Part shown: positions 1 to 7,542 of the stretch, in pieces
Numbering within the stretch: position 1 is the stretch's first letter
Layout: the number at the start of each line of letters is the position of its first letter
Assembly (NCBI GenBank): GCA_022709445.1
Contig: JAKLIU010000004.1
Coordinates: forward strand, 1 to 22,062
Direction of reading: 5' to 3'
Length of the DNA stretch: 22,062 nucleotides
DNA from: Spirochaetota bacterium
GTDB taxonomy: Bacteria > Spirochaetota > Spirochaetia > Treponematales > UBA12059
The notes under the pieces: model-generated
Told to the model about the DNA's origin: nothing
The model's input: the letters and a program-made list of their open reading frames with translations, nothing else
Databases searched by the model: none
Program-made: the position numbers and the translations under genes

Positions 1-475
1 CGTAGCCCAGTTCGCCGGCGTCGTAGGCCCTGGTCATGGTCAGCCTGAGGTCCAGGTAGAAATAGAAGAAGATGAAGGTGAAGACCGTGCCCAGGGTCAG
101 CAGGGTCTCCGCGATGCGCTTGGGCCACTTGCGCCTGAACCACAGGCCCAGGGCCTGGATGCCGCCCAGGTAGAGGGCCGTGGCCCACAGGAAGAAGCTG
201 GCCATGTCCAGGGGGAGCACCGGGCCGGAGAGCGCCTGCATGCCGCTGTAGCCCAAGGGGGTCATGAGGGAGAACAGGAAGCGGGCCATGGGGCGGTGCC
301 CGAAGCGGGCGAGCAGGCCGATCTGCATGAGCAGGAAGCCGATGAGGGTGAACAGGGCCAGGTCCGTGGGCCTGATGACGGTGGGGGCCGCGAACAGGAT
401 GATGATATAGAAGAGCACGAACTGGCTCGAATAGAGGAAGAACTCCTCCAGGTACCGTCGGGGAAGGAACTTCAT
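1..475 (-). CDS. Polytopic membrane protein, N-terminal part (runs off the left edge)
   Basis: An open frame with no stop runs from an ATG at 475 leftwards off the window, giving at least 158 residues. It starts MKFLPRRYLEEFFLYSSQF. At least four hydrophobic helices follow: around residues 19-35, 41-58, 90-112 and 123-140. The short loops are Arg-rich. A GGGAG ribosome site lies about 5 nt before the ATG, and a TTGCCA/TATCAT promoter lies upstream, so the start is well supported. The C-terminal part is missing, so the function cannot be read. Spirochaetes often place such a membrane block before a cyclase or other signalling output domain, but that is only a suggestion. It is divergent from the DUF3798-like lipoprotein gene. 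Confidence 0.75.
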   Translation of the reverse strand, partial: MKFLPRRYLEEFFLYSSQFVLFYIIILFAAPTVIRPTDLALFTLIGFLLMQIGLLARFGHRPMARFLFSLMTPLGYSGMQALSGPVLPLDMASFFLWATALYLGGIQALGLWFRRKWPKRIAETLLTLGTVFTFIFFYFYLDLRLTMTRAYDAGELGY

Positions 476-504
476 GGGCGCTCCCGGGATCGTCATTGAC
501 CGGC

Positions 505-532
505 ATGATACCCCAGATCCGCCCGTTGGCAA
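505..532 (-). promoter_or_regulatory. Promoter of the left-edge membrane protein gene
   Basis: On the minus strand, TTGCCA (532-527) and TATCAT (510-505) are separated by 16 nt. The predicted start is near 498, about 23 nt before the ATG. The -35 overlaps the symmetrical TTGGCAA that could also serve the divergent gene. Confidence 0.45.
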
Positions 533-556
533 AGCCGCGTCCGCCCGTGCTAGTAT
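526..556 (+). promoter_or_regulatory. Extended -10 promoter of the first DUF3798-like gene
   Basis: TAGTAT (551-556) is preceded by TG one base upstream (548-549), an extended -10. TTGGCA (526-531) is a possible -35, but the 19-nt spacing is long. The extended -10 probably carries the promoter. The predicted start is near 563. Confidence 0.45.
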
Positions 557-593
557 CCGGACGCCACGGCCGACGGCCGACGAGGGGGTGCCT

Positions 594-1730
594 GTGTTCA
601 AGTCCGGAATCGCTCTGTTCTCGCTCGTCCTTGCCCTGTCTTCCCTGTCCTGCGGCCGGGAAGCGGAGCGGGAAGAACCGCCCTCCGGCGATGCCCCTCC
701 GCCGTTCACCATGATCCTGGCCTGCCCGGCGGCCTGGGCGGATCCCGCGGGCTTTCCCGCGGGCATGGTCCGGCGCGTCGACCTGGAAGGAAGCCTGGAC
801 GCCGCAGCGCGGGCGGCGGTCATGGCTGCCGCCGGGGAGGCCCGTGCGGCGGCGGTGATCGTGGCCCCTGCTCCATCGGGTACGGCCGCGCTGTTCGCGG
901 AACTCAGGCTGTCGCGGCCGGAACTCAGGCTGGTGGCGTTCTCCCCCGAGGACGCGACCCTGGCCATCGAGGCGGCCGCCGACCTGGTGCTGGGGCCGGA
1001 TGCGATCCTCCTGGCCTGGGGCATCGCCAAGGCGGCCGCGGAGCTCGGGGCGGAGGTCCTGGTGTCGGTGCGGGGCGCCGGTCCCGGGCCAGCCGGCACG
1101 GATGCGGCGCAATCGGCGGAGCGGGCAGCCGCCGGGATCATGGGACTGCGCTACCTGGAGGCCGGTCCGGCGGAGGATGGGGCGGATCCGCTGGCGGCCG
1201 CGCTGGCCGCGCTCGGGGACGCCGGGAGCGGGGACCGGGCGCGGACGGCGGTGACGGGGAGCGGCGCTTCCCTGGCCATGCCGCTCCTGGAGGCCGCAGC
1301 CGGCGCGGGCCTGCTCTACGTGGAAGGCCGGCCGCCCGCGACCGGGTACGACGGCACGCCCTGGGATCCGGTCAGGTACCTGGGCGTGGCCGCCGCGCTG
1401 GCCGCTTCCCGCGGCGGGAGCGGCAAGGCCCTGATCTGGCCATGGGTCAGGCCGGAGCCCCTGGCGGCAGCCGCCCTGGAACACGTCCGGCGCGTCGTGG
1501 ACGGGTCGGCGCGCATGGACGACGCCGCGGCGCTCGCGGCTGCCTGCTCCGCCCTGTGGCCCGCCGGGGGCATGAGGGTCGAGTGGCACGTTGACCCGGC
1601 CAGCGGCGTGAGGGCGAGGAATCACCTCCTGGTATCCGGGGACGCCTATGTCCTGGGCAGGGGCTACCTGCCGTCCGCCCTCGAGGGGATGCCCGCCTCG
1701 CTGCGCACCCTGGGTCCCGAGACGCCCTGA
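594..1730 (+). CDS. DUF3798-like lipoprotein, divergent paralogue of the next gene
   Basis: I chose the GTG at 594 because GAGGGG (582-587) lies 6 nt upstream; the GTG at 588 would overlap that site. The 378-residue product starts with a lipoprotein signal (SSLSC, Cys20; Ser at -3 is a relaxed lipobox). It aligns by eye with the next gene. Shared blocks are the stretch around IEAAADL...AKAAAELGA, matching IQAAADI...AAKELGA, and the C-terminal NHLLVSGDAYVLGRGYLPS, matching NHLLVYMDTYVFGKGYLPT. It is therefore a periplasmic-binding-protein-like lipoprotein of the DUF3798 type. It is very Ala- and Gly-rich, and the middle has diverged strongly, so it may bind another ligand, act as a sensor, or be decaying. 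No frameshift is seen. Confidence 0.75.
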   Translation: MFKSGIALFSLVLALSSLSCGREAEREEPPSGDAPPPFTMILACPAAWADPAGFPAGMVRRVDLEGSLDAAARAAVMAAAGEARAAAVIVAPAPSGTAALFAELRLSRPELRLVAFSPEDATLAIEAAADLVLGPDAILLAWGIAKAAAELGAEVLVSVRGAGPGPAGTDAAQSAERAAAGIMGLRYLEAGPAEDGADPLAAALAALGDAGSGDRARTAVTGSGASLAMPLLEAAAGAGLLYVEGRPPATGYDGTPWDPVRYLGVAAALAASRGGSGKALIWPWVRPEPLAAAALEHVRRVVDGSARMDDAAALAAACSALWPAGGMRVEWHVDPASGVRARNHLLVSGDAYVLGRGYLPSALEGMPASLRTLGPETP

Positions 1731-1798
1731 ACCGGGGTCCGCAGGCGCCATTGCACGGTCCGCGTATCGATATAACGGTTCTCTCCAGGGCAAAAACA

Positions 1799-1828
1799 TT
1801 GACAAAGGCCACGGCGAGCGCCCATACT
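1799..1828 (+). promoter_or_regulatory. Promoter of the DUF3798 lipoprotein gene
   Basis: A perfect TTGACA (1799-1804) and CATACT (1823-1828) are separated by 18 nt, predicting a start near 1835. A strong AAGGAGG ribosome site (1852-1858) lies 5 nt before the ATG. This is the best consensus promoter plus ribosome site in the left half, fitting high expression of a binding protein. Confidence 0.6.
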
Positions 1829-1863
1829 GAATTGCCAATCGGCAAAACCACAAGGAGGTTTTC

Positions 1864-3084
1864 ATGAAGAAAGGCTTGAGCATCCTGCTCATCGCCCTCG
1901 TGGCAATGGCTCTCGTGTTCACCGGCTGCCAGAAAAAGGACGCCGACGCCACCCAGGCCGCTTTCCACATCGGCGTGGTGACCGGTTCCGTCTCCCAGTC
2001 CGAGGATGATCTCCGCGGCGCCGAGGAGCTCATCAAGCTCTACGGCGATGCCAAGTCCGGCGGCATGATCAGCCACCTGACCTATCCGGACAACTTCATG
2101 GACCAGATGGACACCACCATCTCCCAGATCCTGTCCTTTGCCGACGATCCCCTCTGCAAGGCCATCGTCGTGAACCAGGCCGTCCCCGGCACCGCGGAAG
2201 CCTTCAAGCGCGTCCGCGAGAAGCGCCCGGACATCCTGCTCTTCGCCGGCGAGCCCCACGAGGATCCGCCCGTCATCCAGGCCGCCGCCGACATCGCCGT
2301 CAACAGCGACTTCATCTCCCGCGGCTACACCATCATCTGGGCGGCCAAGGAACTCGGCGCCAAGACCTTCGTGCACATCTCCTTCCCCCGCCACATGAGC
2401 TACGAGACCCTCGGTCTCCGCCGCCTCATCATGGAGCAGGCCTGCGCGGACCTGGGCATCAAGTTCGTGTTCGAGACCGCCCCGGATCCGACCACTGAAG
2501 TCGGCGTGGCCGGCGCCCAGCAGTACATCCTCGAGAAAGTCCCGCAGTGGGTGGAGAAGTACGGCAAGGAAACCGCGTTCTTCTGCACCAACGACGCCCA
2601 CACCGAACCCCTGCTCAAGCAGCTGCTCGCGTTCGGCGGCATGTTCGTCGAAGCCGACCTTCCCTCCCCCCTCATGGGCTATCCGGGAGCTCTCGGTCTT
2701 GACCTGACCGCGGAAGCCGGCGATTTCACCAAGATCCTGGCCAAGGTCGAGTCCGCCGTGGTCGAGAAGGGCGGCGCTGGCCGCTTTGGCACCTGGGCCT
2801 ACAGCTACGGCTTCACCGTGACCGCCGGTCTCGGCGAGTACGCTCGCCGCATCGCCGCCGGCGAAGTCCAGAAGGGCGACACTGCCGCCCTGTCCGACTC
2901 CTTCGCCATGTTCACCCCCGGCGCCAAGTGGGCCTCGGGCAAGTACATCAACGCGATCACCGGCCAGGCCGCCGACAACCACCTGCTGGTCTACATGGAC
3001 ACCTACGTCTTCGGCAAGGGCTACCTGCCGACGACCGCCCAGACCATCGATCCGAAGTACTACCAGATCAAGTTCGGCAACTGA
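1864..3084 (+). CDS. DUF3798-family substrate-binding lipoprotein
   Basis: The 406-residue product has a lysine-rich N-terminus, a hydrophobic core and a lipobox-like VFTGC (Cys22, Phe at -3), so it should be a lipoprotein outside the cytoplasmic membrane. The body (AAFHIGVVTGSVSQSEDDLRG and onwards) has the alternating strand/helix look of a periplasmic binding protein and matches what I recall of the DUF3798 family. ATPase and permease genes follow directly, so by context it is the solute-binding component of the importer. The ligand cannot be deduced. It has its own near-consensus promoter and a terminator after it, an arrangement that gives more binding protein than permease. Its codon use is strongly C-ending and less Ala-rich than the upstream paralogue. 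Confidence 0.88.
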   Translation: MKKGLSILLIALVAMALVFTGCQKKDADATQAAFHIGVVTGSVSQSEDDLRGAEELIKLYGDAKSGGMISHLTYPDNFMDQMDTTISQILSFADDPLCKAIVVNQAVPGTAEAFKRVREKRPDILLFAGEPHEDPPVIQAAADIAVNSDFISRGYTIIWAAKELGAKTFVHISFPRHMSYETLGLRRLIMEQACADLGIKFVFETAPDPTTEVGVAGAQQYILEKVPQWVEKYGKETAFFCTNDAHTEPLLKQLLAFGGMFVEADLPSPLMGYPGALGLDLTAEAGDFTKILAKVESAVVEKGGAGRFGTWAYSYGFTVTAGLGEYARRIAAGEVQKGDTAALSDSFAMFTPGAKWASGKYINAITGQAADNHLLVYMDTYVFGKGYLPTTAQTIDPKYYQIKFGN

Positions 3085-3118
3085 TCCCACGGGATCGCTG
3101 CCGACCACCCTTTGATCG

Positions 3119-3153
3119 AAAGCGCGGTTCCCGCAAGGGAATCGCGCTTTTTT
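3119..3153 (+). terminator. Rho-independent terminator after the binding-protein gene
   Basis: A 14-bp stem (3119-3132 pairing with 3137-3150, one G-U pair) is closed by a GCAA tetraloop (3133-3136), and a run of T residues follows. It is an exceptionally stable intrinsic terminator lying inside the transporter cluster, between the binding protein and the ATPase. Confidence 0.92.
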
Positions 3154-3155
3154 GT

Positions 3156-3184
3156 TTGACCGGGTCCGGAATCGGGTATAAAAT
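3156..3184 (+). promoter_or_regulatory. Promoter of the ATPase-permease operon, abutting the terminator
   Basis: TTGACC (3156-3161) and TAAAAT (3179-3184) are separated by 17 nt. The predicted start is near 3191, leaving a ~105-nt leader before the ATG at 3297. The -35 sits directly on the downstream T-rich tail of the terminator. Confidence 0.6.
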
Positions 3185-3296
3185 CAATCGGCTCTTGGAG
3201 CCCTCCATCCGGCGGGCGCCTCACTCGAACCCGAAGCTTGTGCAGCCAACTCCCCGGTCGTCCACCCTTCGCGGTTCACCAATAAAGGTAGGGAAC

Positions 3297-4898
3297 ATGC
3301 CCAACGAAACACCCTTGTTGTCCCTGGAAGGCATATCCAAGGATTTCTACGGCAACGTGGTGCTGGAGGACGTGACCTTCAGCGTCGGACGCGGCCAGAT
3401 CGTCGGACTGGTCGGCGAGAACGGCGCCGGCAAGACCACGCTCATGCGCATCCTGTTCGGGATGCCCGTGATCGCCGAAACCGGTGGGTTCAAGGGCACT
3501 GTTTCCCTCGACGGGAAGCCGGTGGCCTTCAAGAGCCCGTTCGACGCCCTGGATGCCGGCATCGGGATGGTGCACCAGGAATTCTCGCTGATACCGGGCT
3601 TCACCACCACGGAGAACATCACCCTCAACCGCGAGACCATGAAATCAAACCTGGCCTGCGACATCTTCGGCTCGCGCATGAGCGTGCTGGACCGAGCGGC
3701 CATGCGCAAGCGGGCAAGCGTGGCGATCGAGCGGCTGGGCGTGAAGCTGGATCCGGACATGCTGGTCTCCGAGATGCCCGTGGGCCACAAGCAGTTCACC
3801 GAGATCGCGCGCGAGATAGACCGCGCCAACGTCAAGCTCCTGGTCCTTGACGAGCCCACCGCCGTGCTCACCGAGTCGGAAGCCGAGGTGCTCCTGGCCT
3901 CGCTGCGGACCCTGGCGTCCCAGGGCATATCCATCATCTTCATCTCCCACCGCCTGCACGAGATCGTCAAGGTCGCGGACAGGATCGTGGTGCTGCGGGA
4001 CGGCAAGGCGGTCAAGGACGTCCCCACGGCCGGCACCACCGTCCACGACATAGCCAAGTGGATGGTCGGGCGCGACGTGCAGGCCAGCGTCACCGAGCTG
4101 TCCACCTGCAAGGAGAACACCTTCCTGTCGGTGGAGCACCTCTGGGTGGACATGCCCGGCGAGACGGTCCGCGACGTGTCCTTCGAGGTCAGGGAAGGCG
4201 AGATCTTCGGGATAGGCGGCCTGGCCGGCCAGGGCAAGCTGGGCATCGCCAACGGCATCATGGGCCTGTTCCCCGGCGGCGGCAAGGTCACCGTCGACGG
4301 CAAGGACATCCCGCTCAACGACCCGCACGGGGTGCTCAACTCGCACATGGCCTCGGTCAGCGAGGACCGGCGCGGCGTGGGCCTGCTCCTGGACGAGACC
4401 CTGGAGTGGAACATAGCGTTCACCGCCATGCAGGCCAAGGGAGAGTACCTGACGCCGGTGCTGGGCGGCCTCTTCAAGCTGCGCGACGAGAAGGCTATGA
4501 AGAAGCTGGCCGAGCAGTACGTGAAGCAGCTGGAGATCAAGTGCACCGGCACCAAGCAGCGCGCCATGGAGCTCTCCGGCGGCAACCAGCAGAAGATCTG
4601 CCTGGCCAAGGCCTTCGCCCTGAATCCCAGGCTGCTCTTCGTGTCCGAGCCCACGCGCGGCATCGACGTGGGCGCCAAGGCCATCGTGCTGGAGACCCTG
4701 CGCACCTACAACCGCGAGTTCGGCATGACCATCGTGATGATCTCCAGCGAGCTGGAGGAGCTTCGGTCCATCTGCCACCGGATAGCCATCGTGGACGAGG
4801 GGAAGATCGCCGGCATACTGGCGCCGACCGCGGACATCGCCGAGTTCGGGTTGCTCATGTCCGGCGAGCCCGACGACAAGAACGGAGACGCGGCATGA
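3297..4898 (+). CDS. ABC importer ATPase with two nucleotide-binding domains
   Basis: The 533-residue, two-domain ATPase is of the sugar/nucleoside importer type (RbsA/MglA-like length). I chose the ATG at 3297 because purine-rich AAAGGTAGGG precedes it and homology to ATPases begins at once (LLSLEGISKDFYG). Domain 1 has Walker A GENGAGKTT (residues 40-48), Walker B LLVLDEPTA (Asp185, Glu186) and the H-loop FISHRLHE. Its signature is unusual, MPVGHKQ instead of LSxGxQQ. Domain 2 has a degenerate Walker A, GLAGQGK (308-314), a good signature, ELSGGNQQK (425-433), and Walker B LLFVSEPTRGID, where the usual Asp is Ser450. It acts at the cytoplasmic face with the two permeases that follow; its stop overlaps the next start as ATGA. 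Confidence 0.93.
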   Translation: MPNETPLLSLEGISKDFYGNVVLEDVTFSVGRGQIVGLVGENGAGKTTLMRILFGMPVIAETGGFKGTVSLDGKPVAFKSPFDALDAGIGMVHQEFSLIPGFTTTENITLNRETMKSNLACDIFGSRMSVLDRAAMRKRASVAIERLGVKLDPDMLVSEMPVGHKQFTEIAREIDRANVKLLVLDEPTAVLTESEAEVLLASLRTLASQGISIIFISHRLHEIVKVADRIVVLRDGKAVKDVPTAGTTVHDIAKWMVGRDVQASVTELSTCKENTFLSVEHLWVDMPGETVRDVSFEVREGEIFGIGGLAGQGKLGIANGIMGLFPGGGKVTVDGKDIPLNDPHGVLNSHMASVSEDRRGVGLLLDETLEWNIAFTAMQAKGEYLTPVLGGLFKLRDEKAMKKLAEQYVKQLEIKCTGTKQRAMELSGGNQQKICLAKAFALNPRLLFVSEPTRGIDVGAKAIVLETLRTYNREFGMTIVMISSELEELRSICHRIAIVDEGKIAGILAPTADIAEFGLLMSGEPDDKNGDAA

Positions 4899-5935
4899 AT
4901 CGCATCAAGGCTTTCATCACGGACTTCGGCTGGCCGCGCATCATCATAGCGCTGTTCCTGCTGGGGCTCTTCATCTCCGCCCCCATCGTGGGGGTGAAGC
5001 TCGGGCCGTCGTTCACCGACGTGTTCAACCGCTTCGGGCAGAACGCCATCATGGTGCTGGCCCTGGTGCCCATGGTGCAGGCGGGCTGCGGGCTCAACTT
5101 CGGCCTGCCCCTGGGCATCCTGGCGGGGCTCCTGGGGTCCACGCTGGCCATGCAGCTGGGCTTCGTCGGGGCGCCCGGCTTCATCGTAGCCATCCTGATC
5201 ACCATACCCTTCGGCCTGCTCTTCGGCCTCGGCTACGGCAAGCTCCTGAACAAGGTCAAGGGCGAAGAGATGACGATAGCCATGTACGTCGGCTTCTCGG
5301 CGGTCATGCTCTTCTCCATCCTCTGGCTGGTCCTGCCCTACACCAAGGCCGACCTGGTCATGGGCTACGCGGGCGAGGGCCTCAGGCGCTCGATCTCGCT
5401 GGAGAAATACTGGGCCAAGCTGCTCAACGACTTCCTGGCGGTGCGCATCGGCGACTTCGTATTCCCGACCGGCCTGATGCTGTTCGTCGGGCTCTGCGTG
5501 CTCTTCATCTTCGTGTTCATGCGCACCCGGACCGGCACCGCCCTGACTGCCGTCGGCTCCAACCCGGATTACGCCCGCGCCAGCGGCGTTTCGGTCGAGC
5601 GCATGCGCACCGTCAGCACCGTGGTGTCCACCGTGCTCGGCGGCGTAGGCATCCTGGTGTACCAGCAGAGCTTCGGCTTCGTGCAGGTCTACGACGCGCC
5701 GCTGTACATGGCCTTCCCCGCCGTGTCCGCCCTGCTCATAGGCGGCGCGTCGGTGACCAAGGCCAGCATGGTCAACGTGGTGATAGGAACCTTCCTGTTC
5801 CAGGGCATGCTGACCATGACGCCGTCCGTCATCAATTCAGTGCTCAAGACCGACATGTCGGAGGTCATCCGCATCATCGTGTCGAACGGCATGATCATCT
5901 ACGCGCTGACCAGAAAGACAAAGGTGACCAAATGA
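4895..5935 (+). CDS. ABC importer permease 1 (BPD_transp_2 type)
   Basis: This is a very hydrophobic 346-residue protein with about eight to ten helices. The cytoplasmic loop RTGTALTAVGSNPDYARASGV and the late GGASVTKASMVNVVIG segment are typical of the permeases of the ribose, nucleoside and branched-chain amino acid import families (Pfam BPD_transp_2). It starts at the ATGA overlap with the ATPase and ends with the same overlap into permease 2, so translation of the three is coupled. It should form one half of a heterodimeric channel with the next product. Confidence 0.92.
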   Translation: MNRIKAFITDFGWPRIIIALFLLGLFISAPIVGVKLGPSFTDVFNRFGQNAIMVLALVPMVQAGCGLNFGLPLGILAGLLGSTLAMQLGFVGAPGFIVAILITIPFGLLFGLGYGKLLNKVKGEEMTIAMYVGFSAVMLFSILWLVLPYTKADLVMGYAGEGLRRSISLEKYWAKLLNDFLAVRIGDFVFPTGLMLFVGLCVLFIFVFMRTRTGTALTAVGSNPDYARASGVSVERMRTVSTVVSTVLGGVGILVYQQSFGFVQVYDAPLYMAFPAVSALLIGGASVTKASMVNVVIGTFLFQGMLTMTPSVINSVLKTDMSEVIRIIVSNGMIIYALTRKTKVTK

Positions 5936-7053
5936 CCCTGAAGGCCGACAAGCTCGGGAAATTCCTGAGCGACAACATCGTCACGGTGATCTTCCTCGCC
6001 CTGACCCTGGTCGCCATACCGTTCTCCAGGCTATCGGGCACGTACATCCTGTCCAACCTGATCGACCGGTTCGCGCGCAGCTCCTTCCTGGTGTTCGCGC
6101 TCATCCTGCCCATCATGGCGGGCATGGGAATCAACTTCGCCATGGTGCTCGGCGCGACCGCGGGCCAGATCGGCCTCATCTTCGCGATCGACAACAACAT
6201 CATGGGCGTGCAGGGCCTGGTCTACGCCTCGCTCCTGGGCATGCCCATCTCCATCCTGCTGGGCTGGTTCTGCGGGCAGATCCTCAACCGGGCCAGGGGC
6301 CGCGAGATGGTCACGGGCTTCATACTGGGCTTCTTCATGGACGGCGTGTACCAGTTCTTCGGCCTGTACGTGATGGGCTGGCTCATTCCCATCAAGACCG
6401 GCCAGGTGGCGCAGATCGACGGCGGCGGCGTGCGCAACACCCTGGGCCTCGAGTCCGTGCGCGGAGGGCTGGACAAGATCATCAGCCTGAAGATCGGGCC
6501 GTTCGCCTTCCCCATCGTTACCTTCGCGGTCATCGCCCTCCTGTGCGTGTTCATCATCTGGTTCCGCAAGACCAAGCTGGGGCAGGACATGAGGGCGATC
6601 GGGCAGGAGCAGGGCGTCTCGCACTCGGCCGGCATCAACGTGGACCGGACCAGGATCCTGGCCATCGTCATCTCCACGCTGCTGGCATGCCTGGGGCAGA
6701 TCATCTACCTGCAGAACATGGGCAACATGTTCACCTACACCAGCCAGCGCCAGGCGGGCTATTTCGCGGCAGCGGCTATACTGGTGGGCGGCGCGACGGT
6801 GACCAGGGCGACCATCAAGAACGTGTTCATCGGCGTGTTCCTGGTGCACTCGCTGTACATCACCATGCCGCTGGCCGGCAAGGAGCTGTTCGACTCCGCC
6901 ATGATCGGGCAGTACATGAGCGACTTCATCAATTTCGGGATCATATCCCTGGCGTTGGTGCTGCACGCCTGGCGCAACAGGCGCAACGCGGACCTGGCGC
7001 GCGCCGGGCTGCGCGGGGGCGCCGCGCTCGCGGCCGCTGGAGGCGACAAATGA
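5932..7053 (+). CDS. ABC importer permease 2 (BPD_transp_2 type)
   Basis: This 373-residue polytopic membrane protein is homologous in layout to permease 1. The cytoplasmic loop is LGQDMRAIGQEQGVSHSAGI, and the late motif is ILVGGATVTRATIKNVFIG. The early segment PIMAGMGINFAMVLGATAGQ matches VQAGCGLNFGLPLGILAGL in permease 1, so the two arose by duplication and now probably pair as a heterodimer. The start overlaps the permease 1 stop, and the stop overlaps the next small gene, both as ATGA. The Ala-rich C-terminal tail (about 15 residues) looks dispensable. Confidence 0.92.
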   Translation: MTLKADKLGKFLSDNIVTVIFLALTLVAIPFSRLSGTYILSNLIDRFARSSFLVFALILPIMAGMGINFAMVLGATAGQIGLIFAIDNNIMGVQGLVYASLLGMPISILLGWFCGQILNRARGREMVTGFILGFFMDGVYQFFGLYVMGWLIPIKTGQVAQIDGGGVRNTLGLESVRGGLDKIISLKIGPFAFPIVTFAVIALLCVFIIWFRKTKLGQDMRAIGQEQGVSHSAGINVDRTRILAIVISTLLACLGQIIYLQNMGNMFTYTSQRQAGYFAAAAILVGGATVTRATIKNVFIGVFLVHSLYITMPLAGKELFDSAMIGQYMSDFINFGIISLALVLHAWRNRRNADLARAGLRGGAALAAAGGDK

Positions 7054-7421
7054 CCAAGCGATCCATGATCGTGCGCGGGGCGCTGCTGGCGCTGTACATC
7101 GCGGTGGGGATCTGGGCCTACAGCACCGGCAAGGGCTACAAGATCTTCGTGGACAACACGGATCCTGCCGTCGCCGGGGCCATCACCGTGGCCATTGACG
7201 GAGCGACGCCGGTCAAGGTGCGCCTGGGCGGCTACACCGGCATCATGGTCAAGGGCACGGGCTCGCACCGCATCAAGATCATGCGGGAAGGCGCGCCTGA
7301 TTTCATCGGGGAGTTCCGCTTCCCGCCCGAGTCCACGGCCGCCGCCCTCGCGGTTTCCGGCATCAGGCCGGGCAGCGAGATAGTGGTGACCCCGGTGGAT
7401 CCCGAAACCCGCGACCGCTGA
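7050..7421 (+). CDS. Small single-helix membrane protein of the transporter operon
   Basis: The 123-residue protein is joined to permease 2 by an ATGA overlap. It has a basic N-terminus (MTKRSMIVRG), one membrane helix (about residues 8-24, GALLALYIAVGIWAY) and a soluble domain that would lie outside the membrane. That domain looks like a small beta-rich fold: KIFVDNTDPA, then VAIDGATPVKVRLGGYTG, then a HRIKIM strand. I do not recognise it with certainty; from memory it may belong to a small family, DUF6672, seen beside such transporters. Its fixed place as last gene of the coupled set suggests an accessory subunit of the importer, for example one that docks the binding lipoprotein. That role is inferred from position only. 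Confidence 0.8.
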   Translation: MTKRSMIVRGALLALYIAVGIWAYSTGKGYKIFVDNTDPAVAGAITVAIDGATPVKVRLGGYTGIMVKGTGSHRIKIMREGAPDFIGEFRFPPESTAAALAVSGIRPGSEIVVTPVDPETRDR

Positions 7422-7450
7422 AGGCGGGCGAAGACCGCTGAAGGCGGGCG
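7413..7450 (+). repeat. Perfect 18-bp direct repeat, two copies, 20-bp period
   Basis: GACCGCTGAAGGCGGGCG occurs at 7413-7430 and again at 7433-7450. The first copy includes the last codons and TGA stop of the small membrane protein gene, so the duplication occurred at the end of the operon. Confidence 0.95.
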
Positions 7451-7504
7451 GCGCCAACCCGGCGTCGGCGACGTCCACCGGGATGAATCCATCGATGCAT
7501 CATG

Positions 7505-7542
7505 GCCGCGCGCCGTCCCGGGAGGATGACGCGCGGCTTTTT
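7505..7542 (+). terminator. Terminator of the transporter operon
   Basis: GCCGCGCG (7505-7512) pairs with CGCGCGGC (7530-7537), giving an 8-bp pure GC stem followed at once by TTTTT. The 17-nt loop contains the self-complementary TCCCGGGA, which may fold further. Confidence 0.8.

Noticed and set aside
1447..3108. Long minus-strand open frame of about 550 codons opposite the DUF3798 genes
   Set aside because: It lies antisense to a clear lipoprotein gene with a good ribosome site and promoter. Its product is low-complexity (Gly, Asp, Val, His, Leu), as expected from an out-of-frame reading of GC-rich DNA.
2928..3296. N-terminal extension of the ATPase frame upstream of 3297
   Set aside because: It would overlap the lipoprotein gene, the strong terminator and the promoter, and shows no homology. 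The ATG at 3297 with its ribosome site is the real start.
3347..4705. Minus-strand open frame opposite the ABC ATPase
   Set aside because: The plus strand encodes intact Walker and signature motifs here. The antisense product is Ser/Arg/Pro-rich with no fold signature.
4058..4894. Extension of the permease 1 frame to the left
   Set aside because: The extra residues are an Arg/Gly/Ala/His-rich shadow of the ATPase frame. Hydrophobic permease sequence begins exactly at the ATG at 4895.
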